A stretch of 64,000 nt of DNA from Pogonophryne albipinna (GCA_028583405.1 CM053260.1:14778660-14842659); one strand, 5' to 3'. Positions 41,113 through 59,099 are shown, numbered from the stretch's first letter. A program made the numbers and translations. The notes: generated from the sequence alone by a model not told the origin.

Positions 41113-42000
41113 GATTGCGGTTGAAGGGTCGGCTTCTCACTGTGTCTTGATTTCTTGGCTGATTGGAGTGAAACGGGCGGAGATGGTTACAGAGAGAGAC
41201 CCTGACCAGAGGTTGGATGAATGACAGCGAGCAAATCAGTCCAAATGATTGAGGTGTGTGTAACGGAGAGCTGCTTCTGAGTTGGAGGAATGGGAAGCAG
41301 GAAGAGGAAGATGGATGAAGCGATGGATAAAGCTCTGGTCCAGTCTTCAAGAGACAGCTCTCCTCAGCACAGCTAAGCCAGCAAACAGCGTGCATGTGTG
41401 TAGTGTTCTTCCTTCTGAGCCTCACGCCTCCTCACAAATGCGTGTCTGTGACGTTCGAGCGGTGTGTCCAAGAGAGAGAGAGGTGTGTTGTCGCCCCCTT
41501 TGGTTAGGCAGGTGTTCTCCCCCCTCTGCTCTGCCGTCCTGCCTCCTGAGCTGCTGCGAGCTGAATGTGCTCAGAGATGCTGCTCTCTCTGCTTATCTCA
41601 CCCTCTCACTCTGCCCTTTCCCTCACTCTCTCCCTCACTTGCCACACTCACTGGATGCCTCCCCCTCCCCCCTCGCCTACTCCTCTCTTCTGTCATCATC
41701 CTCCTACATCATAGGTTGCGTGAGTGTGTCGTGCTGCAGCCTTGTAGCGTTGCGTGCCGTGTGCAGCCACTGGAAGGGGGTTTCCTAGCGCGCATAAGGT
41801 GGAGTTCAGGGATGGATACCCTGCTCTGAAAACCACACCTCCCTCTCCCACCATCCTTCCCTCCATCTTTCTACTCTCCTCCTCAACCTGTCTTTCCTTT
41901 GTCCATTTTCCCGCCATTGTGGCACTGCTGACACATTTTTTAGTAGATTCATTCTCATAGAGCTGAACACATATCCCCCTTCTGAGGATGCGCTTATTCC
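41113..42000 (-). promoter_or_regulatory. syn2: Synapsin 5' leader and promoter side, with a long polypyrimidine tract
   Basis: Sequence upstream of the synapsin start on the minus strand. From about 41570 to 41710 the plus strand is almost purely C/T with many CCTC and CTCT runs (purine-rich on the transcribed-sense strand). No TATA box or clear NRSF/REST element was found by eye. Transcription start not determined. Confidence 0.35.
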
Positions 42001-42584
42001 AATATGTTGTCATTCAAAGCATGTGGAGTAATGGAGGGCAGATATGAAACCACTGAAGCATAGTAGAGATTAACAGGAAACTGAGAAAGGAAGAGGGGAC
42101 AGGGACACAGATTCATTCCTCTGCAGCGGCTTAAAGATTCCCTCCAGTGGAACGTGGTGCTCCTCAATAATGTGCATTGCTCTAAAAAAGCAGCACATGG
42201 AGGTAATGGTGGCATGGATAGAAGCAATGCTAGCGAGGACCCTGTAGCGACAAGTATGTGATCTCTGAAATGGATGTATGGTAGCAAATAATCCACAGAT
42301 ATTAAAATGGTAGATTGCTAAAAATGGCTAAATCTGTTAAACTAGTGAGTCACTTTGTTGGCCAACGTCCTCTCCCAAGCAGAACACAATTAGAGACATG
42401 GATGTCGAATCACATGCTCAAATACATAAATGCCTTCTAGCTTCAGAGGAAATACTCTACAGCTTGGGCTATTTGCTTATCTGTCTATTTCACTTATTAC
42501 TCTTAAACAAACATCTCCTTCCTATGCCTGGCTTCATTACGCAGTCAGTCTTTCAGAGCAGGAGAAAAGCACTACTTCTAAATG

Positions 42585-42619
<35 letters not shown>

Positions 42620-43017
42620 GTCGACACAGCTCCAAGCTTAACAAAAAGACAGAAGATGAGAGGAGAAAAGAGGAAGAAGGGGGATTATTCAAGTAGGAAG
42701 AAATCCCACAAATGAAGAAGAACAGAAAGACTGCAGTAGAAGAAATGATACAGCGCTACAGTAGATCCATCTTGACTTCATTGGGCAATTACTTCTTAAA
42801 TATGTAAAGACATTTTCTCCGACCACTTTATCAGATTTGACTGCTCATAGAGCGTCAAGCATTGAGATTCCTCGAAGCAAACCACTTTCTACACTGATAC
42901 CATCTCAATTGATGGAAATGATGAATTCCTTGACCTTTATGCCATTGAAAGGCTGCTTTCAGTTTTTACTCAAAAACACAGATTATCTCTTCCAAACCTC
43001 AGCTATTTTTGAGTGAC
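42001..43017. repeat. Intergenic stretch with a (CAG)11 tract
   Basis: The CAG repeat is at 42586-42618, 11 units. An open frame through it (Gln or Ser runs) has no other protein-like feature. Nothing else recognised. Confidence 0.7.
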
Positions 43018-43020
43018 TCA

Positions 43021-43349
43021 CGGCCCGTCCACACAGCGGCGTGCGTTGACGCTTGCCGGCGGGCGTGTCTGACACTCGACCAACAACCAATCACATGAAT
43101 CTCCCGCCCCAGACACACAAGCACGCGGTTTGATTGGCTAGAGCTTGTACTGGCATATGATTCGATTGGCTGACGCCTCCATCGAGGCGTCAAAAGTTGA
43201 ACATTGCTCAACTTTTGAAGCGAGCAACGTCAGCAACGCTCCACGTCGCTTCCCAAAATGCAGTTCGGCTAAAAGTGACGTCACCCCATTCAAAGTGAAT
43301 GGGCAGAAGCGTTGGAAGCTTCAACGCACGCCGCTGTGTGGACGGGCCG
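43021..43349. mobile_element. MITE with 30-bp perfect inverted ends, 329 bp
   Basis: CGGCCCGTCCACACAGCGGC at the left continues GTGCGTTGA and is exactly complementary to the right end. Counting the adjoining A/T pair the match is 30 bp. Flanking tca occurs on both sides (43018-43020 and 43350-43352), a possible 3-bp duplication. An inner hairpin CAAAAGTTGA/TCAACTTTTG is near 43190-43220. Superfamily undecided (Harbinger-like size of duplication). Confidence 0.82.
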
Positions 43350-44554
43350 TCATACATTGGGGTTTGTTACACGCAGAAGAGGAGGGAGTGGCGTACAGAT
43401 GACTGCACAAATGGCACGGTATTCCATCAGCAACTACTCTCTTTCTATTCACCCCTTTATGTGAAAGGTTTAACAGCTGAACATCAAACTGTGACAGAGA
43501 TGAACTGTGCTCTTAAATCTATGTGAGACCATTCTTTAAGGGTGCTTCAAAATGTATGCTTTGTGACACAAAATGTGCTGATGACAGAAAAAAGGTGAAC
43601 CCACTTTTCTTGTCATAGAAAACGACATCTCCAGAGACGTGTCAATAAATGAATCGTCCATTGGACTCAAGTGAGAGAGTGGTAAAGCGAAATACAATGC
43701 TGTCGAATATTGCAAAAAAAAAACCTGTGTTGTGATATCTTTTTGCATAACATGCAGGATGCACATTTGTAGTCACAATGAGTCAAGCCCAGCGAGTGGG
43801 GGGGGGGGGGAGGGTGTGTGTGTTCAGTCAACCAGCAGAGAGCCGAGTGAGTCACAGAGCTGCAGTGTGAATTGTAGCGACACGATAAGCTCATCCTGCC
43901 CTACATGTTTCAGGACACAAACACGACACTTCATAACACATATTCAATCTGCCGTCATAAAAGAAATGTGTGTGCATTATAATTATGCAGGTGACGGATT
44001 CAAAGATAAAACAGTTACACTAAAAGGCAACTCAAGTGTTTTTTCCTCTATTTCCTTCATCCATTGAGGAAGACCCACGCCAGATGTAGCACAATGGGTT
44101 AGCATTGACTTTCATCTCCTTTGAAAAAAGATTATGACCCCCCCCAAAAAGCCTTCCACTTGTATCACCCCATGTATCTTTCGACTAGAGAGTGTGTTGA
44201 TATGGTTTAACAAAATAACTCAGAGAGAAGAGTAAGATATGATCTGCCTTGTGCTGCGGGAAAGCACACTGAAATATGCAAACAGCAGATCCAGGAGCAT
44301 CACTCACTTGTCAACACACATAGGCACACATACTCACAAACACATATACACACACACTCATTGCCGTGTACACAAAAACACAGATGCTGACATACAAACA
44401 CATCCAGCCCTCACTACGTTTTAAGCGTTCTGCACAAACAAGTGAGTTGAATCATTATAAAAACACTAATTTATTCAGAAACGAATGTGATTGTTTTTCA
44501 TCAGCAGATGGGATGAGTGTTTTAGAAATACAACACTATATTTAATGATTTCTC

Positions 44555-44958
<404 letters not shown>

Positions 44959-46636
44959 ACAGGCCTGGGTAAATGCTGCCTCGTGGGGATTTGCTGCAAA
45001 TACCCAAGTGTGTGTGTGGTTCAGTATGACAGGGATCAACCTCCTGGGGCTTCACTGGATGATTTGAGATTTAGAACAATCTGATATTATTGGGTTATGT
45101 GAACATCTGGCATCATCTGTCAATGCTTGTGACATGTTGTAGTACATGCTACAATCTCAGGACAAGGGCACACATGCAATTGCAAATTCAAACATTGACA
45201 ATAATGAATGAATTCAATTCCAAGTCAATCCAAATGTTATCGATTGGTAAATAACTCTGATATGTATGGCAGTTAATACAGAAGAGTAAAGAAGAATGGA
45301 TAGGAGTCTAACTGGCAGGGAGGCATCTCAGATACACCGCAGGTTGATGAAAACCCAGGGGAGTCAACCCAGGAAGCGACAGGGTTATATAATGATGTAA
45401 ACTCACAGTCTAGTCCTGTCTTCACACAATCTCTTGCTATGCTAGGCCGTTACAGAGGTCAGCTCCCGGTGCCTCTTGCATTTCAAATTAAATCAGTGAT
45501 TATGCTATGACTCAGTTGAAAAACAAGAAGAAAAAACATGGATTTAAATATCTATCCAGCCTTTGAAGATACTTTAGGGAATGATGTAGAACCATCCGAG
45601 CTATTATGAAAGATGGCTCTCTGAATGAACCTTAGCATCGCTGGCTGGCTGGTTGGATGGATGGATTGATGGAGTTACAAGATTAAAAACACCCACGCAC
45701 GACTCAGATATCTGCAGCAAATCCCCAAAACACCACTTAACCAGGCATTAGTGTGCACAGACATACACATGTACACACACAGCAAAATGGACTTCTATGT
45801 TGCACTGCTGAATATAGACTGACTGATTTTAGCTATAGACATATTTGAAACACAACACAAAATTCAAGAGTGAAAACGACCATGGCAACAATACAAGTTG
45901 GTTCGGGAAGCACAATAAAATAAGTCACTGATGGACTGTTGAATCAGCGTACTTTATACCACAAGCAAGGTAAGGTATAAGTAAAGGCTTTAGGCTTGTA
46001 AAAAAAGCCATGCTAGTTTTCAGGCACCCAACTAGGTGGATGCTGGGGTGGAGTTAGGGGTATAACAGCAGTAATAGCGCTAAGAAGTGATTGCAGCAGT
46101 TACAGCAAAGCTTTCAGGTCAGCGGTGCAGCAGCAGGCGAGGCAGAGATTAAACACAACAGCATTTTTCAAAGGGATTGGCATATATACAACACGACCAA
46201 TGATATTACACGCAACATCACACACATTTGGATTCCACCATTACAACATTCTTTTTCAATGCGACACCACAATGGTCCATACCATAAATATAACAGATTA
46301 CTCCACGCAAATGAAAGATAAGCAATGATTGCATTAGTCTGTATCAAAGTTTTCTCAGAAAATCTGATCTTTACAATACTTTAAGCATTTGTGCATAACA
46401 ATCGGAGATCATGGTAACAAACTATAAGTCTAATTGTCCTCTCTCATGCGTTTTCGCTTCAGACGTTCTTATTATGAATCACACTGACCGATTGCTTCAG
46501 TGGCGTAAGATAAAAGTGTCCGCTTGTGTTTGTGTCTTCTGCTGGGCCTGGAGCAGCTGTGTATCTAAAGAAGATGTGTGTGGTTAATGGTGCATTTCTT
46601 TTGATGTTCAAGAACAAGGCATCAGAAGCAAGGGCA

Positions 46637-46650
46637 ATCTCCATGGCAAC
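46637..46650. promoter_or_regulatory. RFX X-box-like site between syn2 and tamm41
   Basis: ATCTCCATGGCAAC keeps one perfect half-site (GGCAAC) and a degenerate one. It is weaker than the two sites in the synapsin intron. Confidence 0.25.
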
Positions 46651-46812
46651 TGGCGTAAAATATTACCCAATAGTGCATGTACACGTTTGTATTCACACAT
46701 CGGACATGTGTGTAAGCAAGATGGTGCTTCACTATGGATTTACTATCAGGTGACGGTTTAATTGCCTCAGAGGATTAGCAGCATTCACTTCAATCTGTAT
46801 TCATCTTCTTGT

Positions 46813-47015
46813 AGTTACCTCTGCCAAGGAGTTCACGTTTTCGGCTCACTTTGACTACCAGGAGGATAACAGAAAACCTGTTTACCCAAATGTTATGAAA
46901 TGTGTTGAAAACGCCTGGACCAAGGAAGAACCTCATACATTTTGGAGCAGATCCAAATAGCGGGCGGATACAAAGATTATGTTTTATTTTCGTTAACTTT
47001 GCAGGCGTGCTAGAT
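46813..47015 (+). repeat. Dispersed repeat of unknown class, copy 2
   Basis: TACCTCTGCCAAGGAGTTCA, then CCAAGGAAGAACCTCATACA, TTTTGGAGCAGAT, GGGCGGATACA and TTTCGTTAACTTTGCAGG follow the same order as copy 1 at 14753. Confidence 0.5.
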
Positions 47016-49510
47016 TCTTGTGATACGTATAACAAAAATAGTTCCCAACTAGGCAAACTGTCGTGAATGCCCCTTAAGTCGGAACATTTTTCATACATAT
47101 ATCAAGGTGTAGTTTAAACACTCTGAGCACAAAACTACAACACATCTTCTTTGTAGCGTTTCTACGTTACTACTTAAAATGTCAGAAACAAACCAAAGTC
47201 AGAAGAACCTCTTCCAAACTCATGATGTGGGACCATCCAAAGAGCATGTGAAATCACCTTTGGCAGAGGTCTGCTCTGCACCCTCCATTATGCCTTCTGA
47301 AAATCCTCTAAAGAGACTGACTGATATTTATGTTGTAAAAGCAGCAGTAAACTACCTTCTGGGTATTTGCCAAGCCAAGCCAAATGTGGCTGACAACCAA
47401 ATTAGCTGTTCCTGTGGAGGCGAGTCTAACTCAAGGAGTAAGCTGTAAATCATGTTCCACTTTCCAACTAATCTACAGAAAGGAAACATTGGCCAAAGCA
47501 CTTCAAATAAGAAAATCAATGCGCGAGCGCGATCACCATAAACATTGATTCAGTTTGATAAGATACAAGACAACCTTCTCTTTCAGTCCGGTCTCTTCAG
47601 TTTCATTTTTCGCACTGGCCCACACAAACACTGTGAGGAAAGATTGAAGTGTGATGGTAGGATTCTCACTATATTTATAATAAAGCCTCTGTCAATTTTC
47701 TTGCAACCAGTTTGTTGACGCTGAACCAGCTTTACAAAAGTATAATAGAGGTGGACTTTGTATTACATGTCTTAAAAAAACTGTCAAATCTGTGAAAATG
47801 TGTATTATACTTATTTTGCCTCATTATCTGAGTTTATGACCATTACCCCATGTGCATAAATAAGTGAATTGCTGCAAATCTGTGTATGAAAGGTATTTAC
47901 ACTTATATTAACACAGTTGGCTATGGTGTGTGGTTTTGTTAAAGCTTAAACATTTTTTTTTGCAGAAAATACCCATGATACAATGTATCATTTTAAAGGG
48001 GCCAATGAGCCTTATAGCAGAATTCAGCATGCTGTTTACAGTGGCTTTACAGCCCACAACGTTGCTGTTTTATGTTCCTCCCACCACTCTTAAAGCATAG
48101 TAGGCCTACATAGTCACAGCAGGCAGCTGTTATCAAGGAAAAAGCCTTAAACCCTCTGAACACAACCTGCTCAGCAGCAAGCAGCTGACATAGGGTTAGC
48201 AACCAGCTGGTGAACACCATGTAGCATTAAGCAGCCAAAGAACCTGATATTCCCCTCAGGAGCTGTTAGTCCTAAACCAACTAAAGAAGGGTTAATATTG
48301 GACCTCATCAAGAAACTGCCAATGATCGATAATGTTGCTCTCTATAAATGAGTGCTAGTTGTTTGTCAATACATCATCTTTATTAACTTAATAACGCTAT
48401 TGTCAACGTCACTCATTAATAACCAAATTCAGTTTTTGCAGCTTTAAATCAGCCATGTTACTTTTCAACATGCTACTACTGTTACAACACAAATTGCACA
48501 CACAAAAATAACGGAAAACTGAAAAAGTGTTTGACTCCTTTAACATGCATGAAATCATGTCTCATATAAGGATGATGATATAGATTCACAACATAACGGC
48601 AACACTAATTTTAAGATACAGGGAGGAGGAAATGACTGTAGGCTAGCTAGCACAAGGCTAGATGTCTTCCACTATGCTAGGGATTAATGTACTTGTCTGA
48701 GCATAACCATTAATTCCACATTAAGAGGATGTAGTATAATGAACTATTTTACAAATGTTTATTTGTAATTCCACTGGTGCTTCACTGTCGCTGAATGAAG
48801 GCACTTTCACAGAGTGAGCGTGTTAGTCAGGATTCAGTGACATGACCTTATCATTATTCATTTAGCTGAAACATTGGCTCACAGTATTGACTGAGAAGAT
48901 AATATTTGTCCAACTCTTGACAATCCCATTAGGCTCTGCGGACATATCGCTAAATGTCATTAGACTACATTCAATATTAATTTATCCAAATAGATGTTAA
49001 CATGGGCGGTTTATGAGGGGGGGGAAGAATGATTATAGCCTTTTTGAATTGCAAGGCTGCAGTAGTATTGTCAGATGAATCTCACACTCAGTCCAGATTG
49101 ATTTAACTTTCAAAGATGTGCTTGCTGTCTTTTGATTTAAAGCTGCTATTTGGTTCTAGGCAAAGTTCAATCTTTTAAGTTGTCAAATAAAGGAATAGTT
49201 TTTTCACACTAGGTTTAAACGCAGTATTTGCTTTCATTGTTTCACAGGATTTACAATAAAGTACTTCAAGCCCCACACACTGCTCTAAAATGTGATCTTA
49301 ACAAGAGCAATAACTACCATCACGTGATAATGATTAAATACATGAAGATTTGTATCAAATGTACAGTGGAATACAACATTTACAGTCTAAAGAAAATGAA
49401 ACTTGAGGATAGAAATTAAATGAAAAGCCCAAACAAAAACCGGCTTTTAAAAATGTCAAGTTAACGCCTTACATGTAGCTATTGTGATTTATTATATGAG
49501 ATAACAAAGG
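47016..49510. other. Intergenic stretch with one unexplained small ORF
   Basis: Plus-strand ORF 47179-47448 (89 codons, MSETNQSQKNLFQTHDVGPS...) has ordinary protein-like composition, but no homology I recognise and no splice or promoter support. The rest is AT-rich with nothing seen. Confidence 0.3.
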
Positions 49511-49532
49511 CAAGGCAAGGCAATTTTATTTA
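49508..49532 (-). repeat. LINE tail split by the Tc1 insertion (left piece)
   Basis: GGCAAGGCAAGGCAATTTTA joins to 51139 onward (TATAGCACTTTTCAGCACGT, GGCGATTCAAAGTGC) to form the reverse of the tail at 24030-24106. Confidence 0.7.
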
Positions 49533-51138
49533 CAGTGGGGCAAAAAAGTATTTAGTCTGCCACCAATTGTGCAAGTTCTCCCACTTAAAAAGATGAGAGA
49601 GGCCTGTAATGTTCATCCTCGGTACACTTCAACTATGAGAGACAGAATGGGGGGAAAGAATCCAGGAAATCACATTGTAGGATTTTTAATGAATTAATTG
49701 GTAAATTCCTCGGTAAAATAAGTATTTGGTCACCTACAAACAAACAAGATTTCTGGCTCTCACAGACCTGTAACTTCTTCTTTAAGAGCCTCCTCTGTCC
49801 TCCACGCGTTAACTGTATTAATGGCACCTCTTTGAACTCGTTATCAGTATAAAAGACACCTGTCCACAACCTCAAACAGTCACACTCCAAACTCCACTAT
49901 GGCCAAGACCAAAGAGCTGTCAAAGGACACCAGAAACAAAAGTGTAGACCTGCACCAGGCTGGGAAGACTGAATCTGCAATAGGTAAGCAGCTTGGTGTG
50001 AAGAAATCAACTGTGGGAGCAATTATTAGAAAATGGAAGACATACAAGACCACTTGATAATCTCCCTCGATCTGGGGCTCCACGCAAGATCTCACCCCGT
50101 GGGGTAAAAATGATCACAAGAACGGTGAGCAAAAATCCCAGAACCACACAGGGGGACCTAGTCAATGACCTGCAGAGAGCTGGGACCAAAGTAACAAAGG
50201 CTACCATCAGTAACACACTACGCCACCAGGGACTCAAATCCTGCAGTGCCAGACGTGTCCCCCTGCTTAAGCCAGTACATGTCCAGGCCCGTCTGAAGTT
50301 TGCTAGAGAGCATTTAGATGATCCAGAAGAGGATTGGGAGAATGTCATATGGTCAGATGAAACCAAAATATAACTTTTTGGTTAAAACTCAACTAGACGT
50401 ATTTGGAGGAGAAAGAATGCTGAGTTGCATCCAAAGAACACCATACCTACTGTGAAACATGGGGGTGGAAACATCATGCTTTGGGGCTGTTTTTCTGCAA
50501 AGGGACCAGGACGACTGATCCGTGTAAAGGAAAGAATGAATGGGGCCATGTATCGTGAGATTTTGAGTGACAACCTCCTTCCATCAGCAAGGGCATTGAA
50601 GATGAAACGTGGCTGGGTCTTTCAGCATGACAATGATCCCAAACACACCGCCCGGGCAACGAAGGAGTGGCTTCGTAAGAAGCATTTCAAGGTCCTGGAG
50701 TGGCCTAGCCAGTCTCCAGATCTCAACCCCATAGAAAATCTTTGGAGGGAGTTGAAAGTCTGTGTTGCCCAGCGACAGCCCCAAAACATCACTGCTCTAG
50801 AGGAGATCTGCATGGAGGAATGGGCCAAAATACCAGCAACAGTGTGTGAAAACCTTGTGAAGACTTACAGAAAACGTTTGACCTCTGTCATTGCCAACAA
50901 AGGGTATATAACAAAGTATTGAGATGAACTTTTGTTATTGACCAAATACTTATTTTCCACCATAATTTGCAAATAAATTCTTTAAAAATCAGACAATGTG
51001 ATTTTCTGGATTTGTTTTTCTCATTTTGTCTCTCATAGTTGAGGTATACCTAGGATGAAAATTACAGGCCTCTCTCATCTTTTTAAGTGGGAGAACTTGC
51101 ACAATTGGTGGCTGACTAAATACTTTTTTGCCCCACTG
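49533..51138 (+). mobile_element. Tc1-type transposon, near complete, inserted at TA
   Basis: The 1606-bp element starts CAGTGGGGCAAAAAAGTATT and ends in its inverted complement, flanked by TA on both sides (49531-49532, 51139-51140). The outer inverted repeats match over about 78 bp with one mismatch and continue more loosely to about 200 bp, where the motif AAGTATTTGGTCA recurs (about 49720 and 50940), the IR/DR layout of many fish Tc1 elements. It contains one broken transposase. Its target was a LINE-tail repeat: the sequence either side joins into the same repeat seen in opposite orientation near 24030-24106. Confidence 0.95.
49899..50922 (+). pseudogene. Tc1 transposase, inactivated (DD34E)
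   Basis: The N-terminus [20 protein letters not shown] with a helix-turn-helix ([20 protein letters not shown]) is in one frame. Near 50054 an extra base (run ACTTGATAA) shifts the frame. The remainder continues in another frame with catalytic Asp in WSDET, Asp in QHDNDPKHT and Glu in NPIENLW; 34 residues separate the last two. Two in-frame stops follow WSDETKI (TAA at 50371 and 12 bases later). The C-terminus ends at TGA 50920. One frameshift and two stops mean no functional transposase from this copy. Confidence 0.93.
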
Positions 51139-51200
51139 TATATAGCACTTTTCAGCACGTGGCGATTCAAAGTGCAACAAAGGTTAGCAAAAAGTAAAAA
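51139..51200 (-). repeat. LINE tail split by the Tc1 insertion (right piece)
   Basis: Continuation of the piece ending at 49532, across the Tc1. 51200-51620 shows no other recognised feature. Confidence 0.7.
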
Positions 51201-51619
51201 GAGAAGAAAATACAATCAGTGTGGTTTCAAATCTTCCTAGAGTTCAGTAAAAACTCCTTTTTAACTATTCCTTTTGGTGGAACTTCACATAACACAACAC
51301 AGCAGACCCTGGCTGCTGCAGGTACCTTCTGATCTGAGTGCACACGGCCCTCCATATAAATCAGCATTACCTCATTTCCACCTAGCTACACTTGGTCGAA
51401 AACCTCCCTCTGCTGGTTGAATATAGAGCTGTTAAAATGTACTAAAACTGTTGTAAAAAGATGCAGTGTGTTGCCCAGCATATACATCGCAAGTGTAATC
51501 GATCATAAACGCAACTACATGCAAAATAACACGCACAATAGTCGGTATTTTCGCAGTTTAACGGCTCAGTTTGCTTACATTCCATGTCGAACTCGATTTC
51601 CCATGAGCCTCCAGGCGGG

Positions 51620-51872
51620 AGCGTGAACAGTGACGTCAATTTAAGTCGACTGTCAAGCGCACAGCTGACAAACTGACCTGATGCACGATAAAAGTCTCAA
51701 TTTTAGTGCTTCTCAGGCATGCAGTCGTATTTACTGGCACTGATACTTTCAGTCTGAAATGTATCTCTTAGTTTATGTGGCCAAAGCTTCTTTTTACTCT
51801 TCATCTAGTCGATTACTCCGCTTTTAGACGAGCTTGTGTTGTTGCTGGAAAGCTATCTACAACTAGTTCAAC
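51620..51872 (+). promoter_or_regulatory. tamm41: Presumed tamm41 promoter and 5' leader with a CRE
   Basis: A perfect CRE, TGACGTCA, lies at 51631-51638, about 235 bp before the tamm41 start codon, in a locally GC-richer patch. No TATA box is obvious. The transcription start is not determined; the segment between the CRE and the ATG is taken as leader. Confidence 0.45.
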
Positions 51873-57052
<5,180 letters not shown>

Positions 57053-57659
57053 TACTGTCTGTTCACCAGCTGTTTCTCTATAAACTGTCCGCACAACAAC
57101 GAACTTCCATCCTTCCATTTTTACCCTGACACACTGCTGAAAGAATCACACACTTACCTCCTGTTATATCACCTTATAGCCTCCATGAAGGGGATCACTG
57201 AGCGGGTCTGTGTTTGAAAAGTGTAGACTAACTGCCCTTTATCATGCAATACATAGAAGTTGTATGAACAAAGGGTGATATTTCAAGAGCCTGTCTGTAT
57301 TAGGGCTGACATTTAATGTTTCTACAGATCGAACCTTTCCGCATAATGACACTTTTGAATTATGGTATAGTGTAAGATCCATTTTCTGTGTGGACAGCCA
57401 TATGACGGGCAGCTTGGAGATTAAAAAGATATTTATGTGGGTCACTTTCATCTTTTGCAGAGAGAGGGCTTTATTGAACTGTCTACAGATGTGGGCACTC
57501 ACTTTTTATCCTAAACTAACTCCAAAGACCTCCAATCTTTCATTACTTCACTGCCACCTTGCTATAAGCTGGGCATTAAGACAACAGGAGGTCTTTAATG
57601 CGGAAATTCTGATTACTTTCCCTCCTGATAACTTGCTGTGGTCTTTGAAATATGAATTT

Positions 57660-57665
57660 AATAAA
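57660..57665 (+). terminator. tamm41: Candidate tamm41 polyadenylation signal
   Basis: AATAAA, 608 bases after the stop codon, is a plausible poly(A) signal. A second AATAAA lies near 58002. The choice between them cannot be made from sequence alone. Confidence 0.35.
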
Positions 57666-57669
57666 ACAT

Positions 57670-58383
57670 TTATTAGATATCAATTAGCATGACTCTGTTC
57701 TTAGTAGGTTTTAGTGTTTTATTTTAATGTATTAAAGCACATTGCAAGGACTAGTTACAGAGGGTTTGTGGATTCAATTCTGAACATCATATCTTGCATG
57801 TTTTGAAACGTCATCAACATCTACTTCATAAGGATTGCCTGTCATATATTATTCCTATTCCTCATTAGATTCTCTTAAATTACTCATTTTGGATTCCTGC
57901 TGTTATTAATTTAGAGCTAACTAGAGTGACATATTTGAAGTGAACAACCATTTTATAAATTTATTTTGAGAACATTATTTTAGTATTTTCTGACTGTATA
58001 ATAAAAAAGGTAACAATTAATTGGTCAAAATTGATCATATTCATAGACGTTTTTTACTACAGATATTTAGACTTCATAGCAAGAAAAGCACAGATGTAAT
58101 TAATGACAATACTAATCACTGTATTGAATTTAGTGCAATTTAGGCATAATTCCCTGCATGGTCTCAAACTGGAAAAAAGCTATCATTGTCATAACTCGTT
58201 GCTTTGAATACAAGACAGGTCTCCTAATGTATGTCGAAAATGGCCATTAAATTGGCCAAAAAAGATTTTCTTTTAATCAGTGTTGTCATACTTATACACT
58301 GACCTGCTTCATCCCATCACGCAAACAGCACCACTTCCTGTTACTTGTTTTCTTTTTTTCCACCTTTTAATTAGAAACTTCCG
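57670..58383. other. Intergenic stretch between tamm41 and vgll4
   Basis: AT-rich; no gene or repeat family recognised. 58470-59100 likewise. Confidence 0.4.
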
Positions 58384-58469
58384 CATGAGTCATGCTTCAC
58401 AACTGACTTCAGTTGCGGACACATGAGTCATGCTTCACAACTGACTTCAGTTGCGGACACATGAGTCAT
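58384..58469. repeat. 38-bp tandem repeat (2.3 copies) carrying three AP-1 sites
   Basis: The unit beginning CATGAGTCATGCTTCACAAC is repeated exactly at 58384 and 58422, and its first 9-10 bases again at 58460. Each copy start contains the AP-1 consensus TGAGTCA (58386, 58424, 58462), so three sites lie 38 bp apart, about 0.9 kb upstream of the presumed vgll4 exon 1. Confidence 0.9.
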
Positions 58470-59099
58470 CTTTCAGGTACATTCCCTTAAATGATTGTGT
58501 CCTTCTCTCTTTCACTGCACTTTTTAATGAATCTCTGTGTATTTACTAGGCCAAAAAACCTAAAACATAACATAAGATAAAATACCTCAGTGATGCATGA
58601 TTAATATTCCACTTAAACACTGAATGGGATCATTCAACCTCTATTATGACCACTCTAGAATGTGAAATAAGTCATCAAACATTCAAAAATATGTCTGCAC
58701 TATAATATAAATGTAGTTGTGAGCAGATATTATTTCTTAATTAGCACCATTACATGACTGCATACAACTACAATATAGTGTTATTATCCATGTCATATTA
58801 ATTATAAAAGCTAAGTATGGGGCTGAATACATGTGTGGTGTAAATGTTAACATTGACACAATCATTTATAATAGAATAGGCCTATGCAGTTTAAGAATTA
58901 TAACTAAGGAAGATTAAAACAATAAATTGAAAGGTTGATGGTTAACTGACTGGCTTATAGCCTACATAAGTGACTTATAACGTGGCTGTTAAGGGAGGGA
59001 GCTCTCCTTAATCACCTGCTAAATGTTTCACCAGACTCCTGAGAGGTAAACAGTGACAGCAGCCTAACCTTCAGGGGACGTGATGCAATGCGTCATTAA

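Noticed and set aside
41282..41829. Open frames on the plus strand upstream of synapsin (168 and 121 codons)
   Set aside because: Low-complexity pyrimidine-rich sequence; Leu/Ser/Pro-heavy translation without homology.
42398..42715. Ser/Gln-run ORFs
   Set aside because: Produced by the CAG repeat; flanking residues show no domain or homology.
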